From: Ricinus communis
Lineage: Eukaryota > Streptophyta > Magnoliopsida > Malpighiales > Euphorbiaceae
NCBI RefSeq assembly: GCF_019578655.1
Contig: NC_063257.1
Coordinates: forward strand, 29,998,362-30,062,361
Direction: 5' to 3'
DNA: 64,000 bases
Shown: positions 55,477-64,000 of the stretch, one piece after another
How the letters are laid out: each line of letters starts with the position of its first letter
How positions within the stretch are numbered: the first letter of the stretch is position 1
Program-made: the position numbers and the translations under genes
The notes under the pieces: model-generated
The model's database searches: none
What the model was told of the DNA's origin: nothing
The model's input: only the letters and a program-made list of their open reading frames with translations

Positions 55477-56719
55477 TATGCTAAAGGATAAACTTACTTC
55501 ATCTTCTATTCTTTCACTTCTTGATTTTTCTAAAACTTTTAAAATTGATTGTGATGCTTCTGGTGTAGGTATTGGAGCTGTTTTAATGCAAGATGGGAAG
55601 CCAAAAGCCTATTTTAGTGAAAATTTGAATGGAGCTAGCTTGAAGTATCCAACTTATGACAAGGAATTGTATACTCTTGTGCGTGCACTTGATGTTTGGC
55701 AGCATTATTTGCTACCTAAGGAGTTTGTGATTCACATGGATCATAAAGCATTGAAGCACTTGAAGGGACAAAAAAAGTTGAATAAACGCCATGCTAAGTG
55801 GAGTGAATTCATTGAAGCGTACCCTTATGTCATTAAGTACAAGCAAGGTAAAGAAAATGTAGTTGCTGATGCACTATCTAGAAGGTATGCTTTACTTACT
55901 TCTTTAGAAACAAAATTGCTTGGTTTTGAGTATATCAAAGACTTGTATATTGATGACCATGATTTTGGTTCTATTTTTCATGCTTGTGAACATGGTGCTA
56001 TTGATAAATTTTATAGACATGATGGATTTCTGTTTAAGAAAAAATGTCTATGCATTCCAATGTGTTCTATGTGTGAATTGCTTATAAAAGAGTCGCATAA
56101 AGGTGGCTTGATGGGACACTTTGGTGTTCAAAAGACCTTAAATGTCTTGCATGATCATTTCTATTGGCCTAAGATGAAATCTAATGTGAATAGATTATGT
56201 GCTAACTGTATTGTATGCAAGCAAGCTAAGTCTAAATCACAACCTAATGGGTTGTACATGCCTTTGCCCATACCTAATTCTCCTTGCATTGACATATCTA
56301 TGGATTTTGTGCTTGGATTACCTAGGTCTAAGCATGGGCATGATAGTATTTTTATTATGATGGAAAGGTTTTCAAAGATGTCACACTTTATTGCATGTAG
56401 GAAAACCGATGATGCACAACATGTTGCTGAATTGTTCTTTAGAGAAATTGTACATTTACATGGTATGCCTAGAACTATTGTTAGTGATAGGGACACCAAG
56501 TTTTTGAGCTATTTTTCGAAGACCTTATGGGGTAAATTGGGAACTAAATTACTTTTCTCTACTACATGTCATCCCCAAACCAATGGTCAAACCGAGGTAG
56601 TGAATAGAACTTTATCACAATTACTTAGGACCATAGTTAAACAAAACTTGAGAACATGGGAAGATTGTTTGCCGCATGTTGAATTTACATATAATCGTAG
56701 TATGCATTCTTCTACTTAA
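55477..56719 (+). pseudogene. CRM-like RNase H and integrase core
   Basis: Open for 413 codons. RNase H has [28 protein letters not shown] and [10 protein letters not shown]. Integrase has the zinc finger (HFGVQKT…H…CANCIVCK), then the DDE core: Asp in [11 protein letters not shown], Asp in VSDRDTKF, Glu in [11 protein letters not shown]. All three catalytic residues are present. Stop TAA at 56717-56719. Confidence 0.92.
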
Positions 56720-57376
56720 TTTTGCCCATTTGAGATTGTTTATGGCTTTATTCCTTTGAGTCCTTTAGATTTGATTGCTTTACCTTTGAGTGAACAAGTG
56801 AATTTAGATGGCGCAAAGAAGGCTGAATTTGTGTTGAAGTTGCATGAACAAGTGCGTGCAAACTTGGAAAGGCGCAATGAACAAATCACCAAACAACGCA
56901 ATAAGGGCTACAAAAGGATGATATTTGAAGTTGGTGATTGGGTTTGGGTGCATTTCAAGCAAGAAAGGTTTCCTAATCAAAGGAAATCAAAGATGATGCC
57001 ACGTGGTGATGGTCCATTTCAAGTGATAGAGCACATCAATGATAATGCATACAAAGTTGACTTACCTAGTGAGTATAATGTTAGTGCTACTTCTAATATT
57101 ACTGATTTGTCTCCTTTTGATTTTGATAAAGGTGTTGATTCGAGGTCAAATCCTTTCAAAGAGGGGGGGAATGATACAACCAAGGATGCATCTAAGTCAA
57201 CTAGTTTGGACCCACTAGCCTATGAAGGACCAATGACACGAGCAAGGAGTAAGAAGTTCAAGCAAGCCTTAAATTCTTACTTGGAGCATGCTTTGAAGAT
57301 GGCTAATGATGGTGTTTTTGATGATGATGACAAAGCCTTGAAGATAGTAACATTAATTGCTACTAATGAAGCTTAG
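56720..57376 (+). pseudogene. CRM-like integrase C-terminus running into the 3' LTR
   Basis: Same frame as the core. It has FEIVYGFIPLSPLDL, then GDWVWVHFKQERFP and PRGDGPFQVIEHINDNAYKV, the GPY/F-type module. After ISDL-like 'ITDLSPFDFDKG' comes a hydrophilic tail with MTRARSKKFKQALNSYL, crossing into the 3' LTR at 57172 and stopping at 57374-57376. No classic chromodomain is visible. In CRM elements a targeting (CR) motif lies at this place. Confidence 0.85.
57155..57171 (+). promoter_or_regulatory. CRM-like polypurine tract
   Basis: 'caaagagggggggaa' immediately before the 3' LTR. It lies inside the coding frame. Confidence 0.85.
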
Positions 57377-58108
57377 CTTCTAGTCATGGAACAAGGTCAA
57401 GGTCAAAGGTCAAAGTTAACAAGTCTTCCTAGGGTTTCTAAAAGCATAGGATGTCTCACCTAACCCTAGGAGGCAGCCGCCACTTATGCTTCTAGAAGGA
57501 GGCAGCCACATATCTCTTTACAAGATAGAGATTAGATAGAATTATTTGTTTCCTTATTGTTTATCTTAATTAGAAAGTTTTATTCTAGATTGGTTTATCT
57601 CCTAAAATTCTAAAGGAAGCAGCCGCACATTAGGAGCCTTTTAGAGTTTGATTTTTTTATTGCTTATCTCTTAGTCCTTTTTAGGGTTAGAATCATTTCA
57701 AGACTCTATAAATAGAGCTATGTATTTCGGCCAAAGGCATTAGATCAATACATCATTTTGAATGAAGTTTATTTTCCTTGAGTTGTTAACTCTTGAATTT
57801 CTTGAGATTAAATTAACTTGTTCAATTTAGTTTCACATCTACATGTTTGATAAATCAATTAACTTTTTATTAGTTTCTTGGGTTGTTTGAACATTCTTCA
57901 TCTATTTATAACTAAAGGGCTTAGTAGTTCTATTGCTAAGTTTGTTAGTTCCATAATCAATTGCAAACTTTCAAGTTAGATCTTGGGGCGACAATTCAAA
58001 CTTATTGGTAAGAGTGCTTCCTCTTAAATAGGGAGAGCGTTTATCAGTTTAAGTTTCTCACCATTGCTCATCTTGGTGTTTGAACGTATCCGGTTCGAGT
58101 TCGTATCA
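57172..58108 (+). repeat. CRM-like 3' LTR
   Basis: 937 bp, TGATACAACC … GTATCA with a 6-base terminal inverted repeat. Confidence 0.93.
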
Positions 58109-58113
58109 TGATC

Positions 58114-58751
58114 CATCCTCATGCCAAATTGTTGAAAGTTTGTCGCTATATTAGTAATGAAGTTCCTTGTTATTTCCGGAGTTTTATCTACCAATGCACT
58201 TCCACTAGCAACATCAATCATACTTCTCTCAATAAACCCTCATAGAAATATTGAATCATCAATTTATCAATAATTCGATGTTGAGGACAGCTAGCACACA
58301 ACTTCTTAAACCTCTCCCAAAACTCATAGAGAGACTCTCCATTATATTTCCTAATACCACATATCTCTTTTCTTATGTTGGTAGCTCTAGAGGTAGGGAA
58401 ATACTTCTCCAAAAATAACCTTTTCATCTTATTTCATATTTGAATTGATGTGGAAGGAAGGTAATACAACCAATTCTTCGTCAAATTTGTCAATCAGAAT
58501 AGGAATGCCCACAGCTTAATATGCTTTTCAGGAGCATGTTGAGGTTTTATTCTTGCACACACCACATGGAACTCATTCAAGTACTTATATGGATCATCAC
58601 CTACAAGACTATGAAATTTAGGCAATAGATGTATTAGTCCTGATTTTAATTCAAAATCGACTTTTAAATTAGGGTATATAATGCACAAGGGTTGCTGATT
58701 AAGATCAAGAGCAGCCAACTCCTTCAAAGTCCTATTATTATTGACAACCAT
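58114..58751 (-). pseudogene. gag of Athila/Tat-like element (5' part)
   Basis: Minus strand from 58751: RTLKELAALDLNQQPLC, FELKSGLIHLLPKFH, then MKRLFLEKYFPTSRATNIRK and YNGESLYEFWERFKKLCASC, the standard retrotransposon gag of plant Gypsy elements. Frame changes are present near 58430-58490 and 58220. It is interrupted at 58113 by the nested element. Confidence 0.85.
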
Positions 58752-59052
58752 CTTTTCCTCTTATGAATTGCTAGATGAACTAATGGAAACTAAGTCGAGT
58801 AACTAGGGGATGCAACAATTGCTTGCTCAGTTTATGCAGATGTCAATCTAGCTTGTCATGCTGCTTTTCTTAATCTTTTAGCAATCTTTTCAATTTCTCG
58901 ATCAAATTCTAAGCCACTATATTGAGAAGATCTAGTAATAAACAATAAAATAAAAATAAAAAGAAAATATAAACTAAAAGCAAAAATAAACTATAAAACT
59001 ACTAATAAAATTAATAAAAAGAAAACTAGTCCTCAGCAACGGTACCAAAATT
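58752..59052 (-). promoter_or_regulatory. Athila/Tat-like leader and primer-binding site
   Basis: On the minus strand TGGTACCGTTGCTGAGGA (59030-59047) follows the LTR end after a few bases. It resembles the tRNA-Asp primer site usual for this clade with a few changes. Confidence 0.75.
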
Positions 59053-60451
59053 TGATACGTGTAGTGAGCATCAAGATAAATTACTGATCTCACCAAAACT
59101 ATAGTAGAGTCAAGTCTAGGTAGAACCCTAGAGACTGATTCTTTATTAATATTATTACAGTAAGCATAGTTTAAAAACTAAAATAGAAAAGGGTTTTGTT
59201 GAATATGCTTGAAAAGGAAATTAAAATATAAACTAAAAAAATAAATAACTTTAATCCAAAAAAATTATTTGATTGATTTTTCATATTGATCATTGATGCC
59301 TAGACTTTATATTCCATTATTAACTACTTAACCAGAAAATTATCTCAAGCGAGAATAAATCTTAATCTTTCCTACACAAGTTAATTCAAACCCAACATCC
59401 AAATTAACTCTTATTCCTAATTTACTTGGTATTAAGCAATTCTCATATAATTAGAAATAGATTAAATTCTAAGAGATGACTAAGCTGATTAGTAACCTAT
59501 CAAATGATGATTAATTAAATTGTTCCTAGTTTCTTTTATATTAGCACGTAATCTAATTGCTTATAAGTTAAGGTTCCAATAATTACGAATTATAATTTTA
59601 ATAAAGCATTTAATTATTATAGATCTCTAACTAATTAGCCACTTATTTATAAATCTAAGCAATCATAAAAAATTATAGCAAAAAAAAAAAGATAATTATA
59701 ATAAGAATAGAGTTTAGATTAAGAACTGTGTCTCACAAAGATCAAATTAATACAATATTCCGTTGAATTGAAATAAAGAAATTAGACACACATAGTGACT
59801 AGAAAAGATGAAAAGAAAATATTTTAGCTATTGTTCAAAATGTAAATGTTGCTGCCAAGATCCTAAACCCTAAGTTATAATGATGTATTTATAGGGCAAC
59901 ACAAGAAAAACCTAAAAGATAACTCATAAATGTGTTTCTTTCCATCTTTTACTTTATGGGAGTTTTATGACCTCATAGAAACCGAATCTAGGTTTGCATT
60001 TTTTCATCAAAGTTGTAGCTCTTAGTTCATTTTAAGCTTTTTGAATCACCTCAATCGGACCTCTGTAGCTCTAGATAAGGCCCAAACACTCAGACTGACA
60101 AAAAAAAAAAAAAAAAGCACTGCACAATGTCTAACTTCAACCCAATCTCATTGTTAGCAACCTGCTATGGAGTTGAGCCATTCATAAGAATTATAGCTCA
60201 GAAAGTCCTCTACAAAATCTATGAGGACCACTTTCAATTCTGAACCTTTAAGATTACGAAAGATCTTACTAAAACTAATGCGATCAAATTTGCATAATGC
60301 TGAATTTCACTATTTTCTTCCAATTAAGCACAAACTCTTTTATTTCATTCCTACATACATAAACACAACCTAATAACCTCTTTTAAACTTAAAACCAACA
60401 TCAAAGCTAAAGATAAAGAGAATAAATATATTGGCTATTATGCTCTTATCA
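59053..60451 (-). repeat. LTR of Athila/Tat-like element
   Basis: 1,399 bp, TGATA at one end and TATCA at the other (TGATAAGAG … CACGTATCA on the minus strand). A minus-strand TATA box (TATAAATAC, about 59884-59892) is present. The partner LTR is absent from the window. Confidence 0.8.
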
Positions 60452-61620
60452 GTCTATCCTATATGCTCTCTACTACATATGTCCATCATTCTTGTCTTTG
60501 CATTTCACTTTATTATTCTTCATGAAACATTTAGTTTTAGGTTTCTATTATTCTTTCAAGATCAAGAAAGCTTTCAAGAAGTGAAAAGTAAGGACCAATC
60601 ATCTTCCTACCTTGAAGACATTCTGGATCTAGAAGAAGCTTTATTTTCAATTTTATTTTTATGTCTTACTATTAATTACTATAACCATGGGATTAAATAT
60701 ATCATGCTAATTTGCTTTAAGTATTTAATTTAGCCTATTTACTTTGTATGAATCTTATTATTTTTATATTTAGTGAATAATTTTTTTGTTAACATATCAT
60801 TATTAGTTTTAGTTGTTATTATTGTTTAACCATCATATTGATTCAGTAATAATAATTATTATGAGAATATTTAGGTTAAATGTATTAAAAACACAATTTT
60901 TTACTTCAATCTATGCTGATATAAGAAACTTTAGTTACAACATTAGCTTGAGTGATTAAAGAAAAAGAAATATTCCAATCTCATTCATTAGATCTGTGTT
61001 TATTGCTAAAACAAAGAAAGTACTAAGTAATTTGTTAGATTAAATACTATTTTTATCATATAGTTTATTAAAATCATCTTTTGTGCATATATATTTTATT
61101 AATTTATTATTTATTTTATAAATGTTATTATTTTCTCAAAATATTTATTTTACAAACTTTTAATATTTATTATTAAAATAAAATTATTATATATATAAAA
61201 ATATCTAATATTTATAATACATCAATAAAATTCTTATATATCAATAAAAATTGGATACAAATTTTCAGAAGTCAACTTTACATGTGTGAAAAACAAATTT
61301 TAAATGCGTATGAGAAGTGGCTTCAAAAAGGCATATTCTTATTGCTAAGTGTTTATTAAAAATTACTTGTAATTATTTTATGACAATTCTTTTTATATGC
61401 ACATATTAGTTTATTCGCTACTTCATAATATGGCCTTTGCACCTTTAATCCGGGGTCAAGTCTTTCCAAATAATATTTATGAAAACTTTATTTTATTAAA
61501 TAAAAAGCCAAATGACGCATTACTTTTTCAGTCAATTATCAATAAAGTCTATTTTGTCTTGTCGTATTGAGCAGAGTCTTCCATCTCCATGGTATGCCCA
61601 TCTCTAAATATCTTGTCATT
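60452..61620. repeat. diverged copy of host-unit segments
   Basis: 60452-61150 resembles 8085-8790 (for example 'ctttcaagatcaagaa', 'tctcattcattagatctgtg') with many differences. 61440-61600 resembles 12340-12490 (around 'ggtcaagtctttcc'). The hAT and intervening DNA are missing. The 100-codon frame at 60431-60733 is part of this repeat and not a gene. Confidence 0.75.
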
Positions 61621-62808
61621 TAAATTATGAGATAAGTAAAAAAAAAAAAAATTTTGATTCATAAATATTTTAACCATCTTCCCATTGATTAGTTATTATT
61701 ATCATATTATTTATATATAATAATCTGAATTAAGGGCTTACAATTTCTAATTTCATGTTTAATATCAATTATGCTAAAAAATTCACGAATTTAATGAGAT
61801 CTACCTAAAGGTTAAAAAATATTCATTAAATTCTAAACCGATATTATCAGGCATGAATAATATAATAATAATAATAATTTATCAAAACAAAAATAGTCAA
61901 ATTTTTATGAATCGAAATTTTTTAATGATAAAATATTTATTTTTATCACAATTTACAATTATATATATTTTTTGTCTAAAATAAGACATACTTAACCATA
62001 TATTTACTTTTATTTAAATAAGGCATGCTTAAAATTGTCAAAAAGTAAAACCATAAATTACTTTTTTATACTTATTTTTTTGAATTATTTTTAAACAATA
62101 GTATATTTGAGATCTCGAAATCGTTCAATATTATGCTTTATCACGACTTATAGATTAAAGTTGAAGTTCTTTCACATTTATATTAAATATGATTTATTAT
62201 ATTTTATATTCTCTACTTTAAATTCTAACTGAATAATTAAGGTTTTATTAAAAAAAATTTAAATTTTATAAAGTGAATGGATTTCTTAAACAGTAAAATC
62301 TCCAGAATATTGTTTTCATGTTATCTTAATTCAGATTGATTTAATTAGATTAGACCGATGAATGGACCTAATTGCTGATCACTCTAAATATTTTTATTTT
62401 GTTTTATTGTCTTCAATCCTCAGAAAATTCCCCAAATATAATCTTGGGACGTGACAATTGCAAGTAGGAAAACAAAGAAAGACAATTCCGAGGTGGTTGG
62501 TTAATCTAATCGTAGAAATGATTTCCATATTGATTTGAATTAAAAACAGACTTCAGGGAACAAAGACCATGTGGCCAAATACTCCTTATCTGTAAATAAA
62601 TTTATTAAAATAGCTTCATATTTACGAGATCCACTGCAGTAATTAAACTGAATTAAGACGAATTTTGAAAATTTTGAATTTAATTTAATTTGATATTAAC
62701 GCAATCCATAGTGAGATAAGAGATTGTCACAAAAATTTCACAATTTAAATTTTAATTAAAAGATATGGAAACTCTCAAAGAGAATTAAACGCAAAAGATT
62801 TGAATAAT
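61621..62808. other. AT-rich host DNA, no gene seen
   Basis: No reading frame of note, no repeat structure apart from short AAT and A/T runs, no match to other parts of the window that I could detect. Confidence 0.6.
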
Positions 62809-63190
62809 CACTACTAGAAACCGATAGTGTAATGACAGACTTTATTATCGGTAAACACATCAAATCCGTCGCTATAATGATCTAGCGATGGATGATATCT
62901 GTTGCTAATTTGCTCCTCGCAAGGACAAAATTACAAATTATTTCCGTCGCCAAATGTAGCGACAAAGTAATGATGGACAATCAATCGCTATTTGTTGAGC
63001 GATCGTTAATGTCCCTCGTGTAGTGACAGTTTTAGCGATGTTGTCCCACTAAGGCCATCGCTAAATTGGCGACGGACCTTCTATCGCTAATCTTGCGACG
63101 GACTTTCTATCGCTAATCTTGTGACGATTGTAAGGTAGTTAGCAACAAATTCTTCGTCGCTAATCCCTCACTAATTCGTAGCAATTTTAT
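62809..63190. repeat. CACTA terminal and subterminal repeats
   Basis: Roughly ten short GC-rich units (gcgac / cgtcgc / tcgcta) in direct and inverted order, standing out from the AT-rich surroundings. Confidence 0.85.
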
Positions 63191-63363
63191 TTTTTATTTA
63201 TGCTAATAAATTTATAACATTAATCTATTAATATTAACTAATTAATCAGATTTGACAGACATAAATAAAAAAGATAATATATAGAATATTGTATTATAAA
63301 TTCAAAATTACTTATTGTAGTGTACAATAAAAAATATATAAATAATTAAAAAAAATTCTAATC

Positions 63364-64000
63364 TACAGGTAGGCGGTCGGCTGATCCTGGTCAGCCTGCT
63401 GCTATTGGGCTGGGGCCAAGGAGGACATGTCAGACATCAGAAACTCTGTAAGGACCTTTCAGATGAGCTGTAGGATCTCTGTACGGATATTAGAAGTCAC
63501 CTCCTCCTACTCCTGGCGACGGACAAGTCTGTCCTTATCTAACATAGACTGCATCTGCTGCTGCACAGTCTTGATCACTCACGTCTCTAGAGGATTTAGG
63601 ATGTTTGTTGTCTGGGACCTGGCAGTGGAGTTGTAGGAAGATCCATGGCTGAACAAAGAGGGTGCCTTAGCACCCATATCATAAACACGATGCTTCTTAT
63701 CACTGCTTGCCGCCTTAAGGAATAACTCTATAGTGTCCAGCTCTTGTCGCTCTGTGGATCCTTTATCTCGCTGAGAAGCAATCTCTACCAGCTAATAGTA
63801 TCGATCTTGAAAATACAAAATTTAAATATTAGAAATAATATAATTTTATGAAAAAATTTATACACATAAATTAAAATTTTCCTTTGTCTTACAATGACAT
63901 CCTAAGAGCGTCGGTCGATGTACTGATGGCCGCCATTTGGTGTTTGAGGATCGGGCTCTCAACCTAACTCACATGCTTGATGATACATTTAAAAAGCAGT
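63364..64000 (-). pseudogene. CACTA-associated transposase-like gene, C-terminal exons
   Basis: Minus strand: an exon from the window edge to 63893, an 87-bp intron (63892-63806, GTAAG…CAAG), and a last exon 63805-63364. The last exon reads VEIASQRDKGSTERQELDTI, then ELFLKAASSDKKHRVYDMGAK, later a Gln-rich TVQQQMQSMLDKDRLV, ending PTAYL. It resembles the Ptta/En-Spm plant transposase family C-terminus. Several in-frame stops (for example about 63795, 63581, 63508, 63466) show decay. GC content is higher than the flanks. Confidence 0.7.

Larger units (their letters stand above)
51644..58113 (+). mobile_element. Ty3/Gypsy chromovirus, CRM-like, defective, nested
   Basis: Element 51649-58108 with 5-bp duplication TGATC (51644-51648, 58109-58113) inside the gag of the minus-strand element. 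The LTRs (936 and 937 bp, TGATRC … TATCA) differ at about 30 positions by eye. The order gag, protease, RT, RNase H, integrase is Gypsy. The polyprotein reads about 68 codons into the 3' LTR, and the LTR begins TGAT; both are known from CRM chromoviruses. Most of RT is deleted and several stops and frameshifts exist. Confidence 0.93.
48696..60451 (-). mobile_element. Ty3/Gypsy remnant, Athila/Tat-like, interrupted
   Basis: Minus-strand element: one LTR (59053-60451), primer site, gag (58114-58751 continued at 51475-51643 across the nested element), protease, and a short piece of RT joined to the integrase C-terminus. RT, RNase H and most integrase are deleted. The 3' LTR is absent, cut at 48695/48696. 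Lineage is judged from the tRNA-Asp-like primer site, the SAITLRS motif after the zinc knuckle, and the LTR starting TGATA. Confidence 0.8.
62809..64000 (-). mobile_element. CACTA (En/Spm) transposon, one end
   Basis: The terminus CACTACTAGAAA at 62809 is followed by 380 bp of subterminal repeats with alternating 'gcgacgga', 'atcgctaa' and 'cgtcgc' motifs on both strands, the hallmark of CACTA ends where transposase binds. A transposon gene lies inside on the minus strand. The other end is beyond the window, so the 3-bp target duplication cannot be checked. Confidence 0.88.

Noticed and set aside
61621..62808. Promoter of a host gene upstream of the CACTA element
   Set aside because: No coding sequence, conserved motif or transcript evidence could be seen.
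63427..63636. 69-codon plus-strand frame
   Set aside because: Antisense to the transposon gene on the minus strand, which has the recognisable protein motif and splice sites.

Overview
This is plant nuclear DNA, almost certainly from a eudicot: AT-rich, with no intact host gene, and built of mobile elements, old viral integrations and duplicated non-coding DNA. Evidence for a plant is the endogenous plant pararetrovirus (Caulimoviridae) sequence, Copia and Gypsy LTR retrotransposons with initiator-Met-tRNA primer sites, an hAT element and a CACTA terminus. A CRM-like Gypsy suggests, but does not prove, a pericentromeric location. The species cannot be read from the sequence. No bacterial-type features, CRISPR arrays, rRNA or tRNA genes were seen.

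Layout. (1) 1-198: host flank ending in an (AT)n run. (2) 199-7668, minus strand: EPRV-A, a nearly full-length decayed endogenous pararetrovirus inserted in the (AT)n run. (3) 7669-13048: 'host unit' copy 1, carrying a 1,197-bp hAT element. (4) 13049-28937: a 15.9-kb cluster of at least five viral segments in alternating orientation (B1 minus, B2 plus, B3 minus, B4 plus, B5 minus). (5) 28944-31052: host segment X with a large fold-back. (6) 31054-33081: viral fragment EPRV-C. (7) 33082-38466: host unit copy 2, nearly identical to copy 1. (8) 38467-39489: spacer Y. (9) 39490-46582: second copy of X, split by a Copia element with a 5-bp target duplication. (10) 46583-48695: host segment h plus a partial third host unit. 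It keeps the (AT)n site WITHOUT virus, a paralogous empty site. (11) 48696-60451: a minus-strand Athila/Tat-like Gypsy remnant, itself split by a plus-strand CRM-like Gypsy (51649-58108) with a perfect 5-bp target duplication. (12) 60452-61620: an older, diverged copy of parts of the host unit. (13) 62809-64000: one end of a CACTA transposon with a decayed transposon gene.

The viral copies share one architecture: a long ORF1 (movement protein, coat protein with a zinc-knuckle-like motif, aspartic protease, reverse transcriptase, RNase H), then 2-5 nt later an ORF2 of unknown function, then an intergenic region with TATA box, poly(A) signal and Met-tRNA primer site. This fits the florendovirus group of endogenous caulimovirids best. 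All copies carry stops, frameshifts, deletions or rearrangements, and none looks able to make a complete genome or protein set. Two related viral strains are present, with different promoter regions.

Inferred history: a host segment (X - h - unit - Y, about 9 kb) was tandemly multiplied. A virus entered the (AT)n run of one monomer, and that monomer was later duplicated (copies 1 and 2). A second, rearranged viral cluster now occupies the place of spacer Y between copies 1 and 2. Copia, Athila-like and CRM-like elements inserted around copy 3. Identity estimates are by eye, not from alignments.
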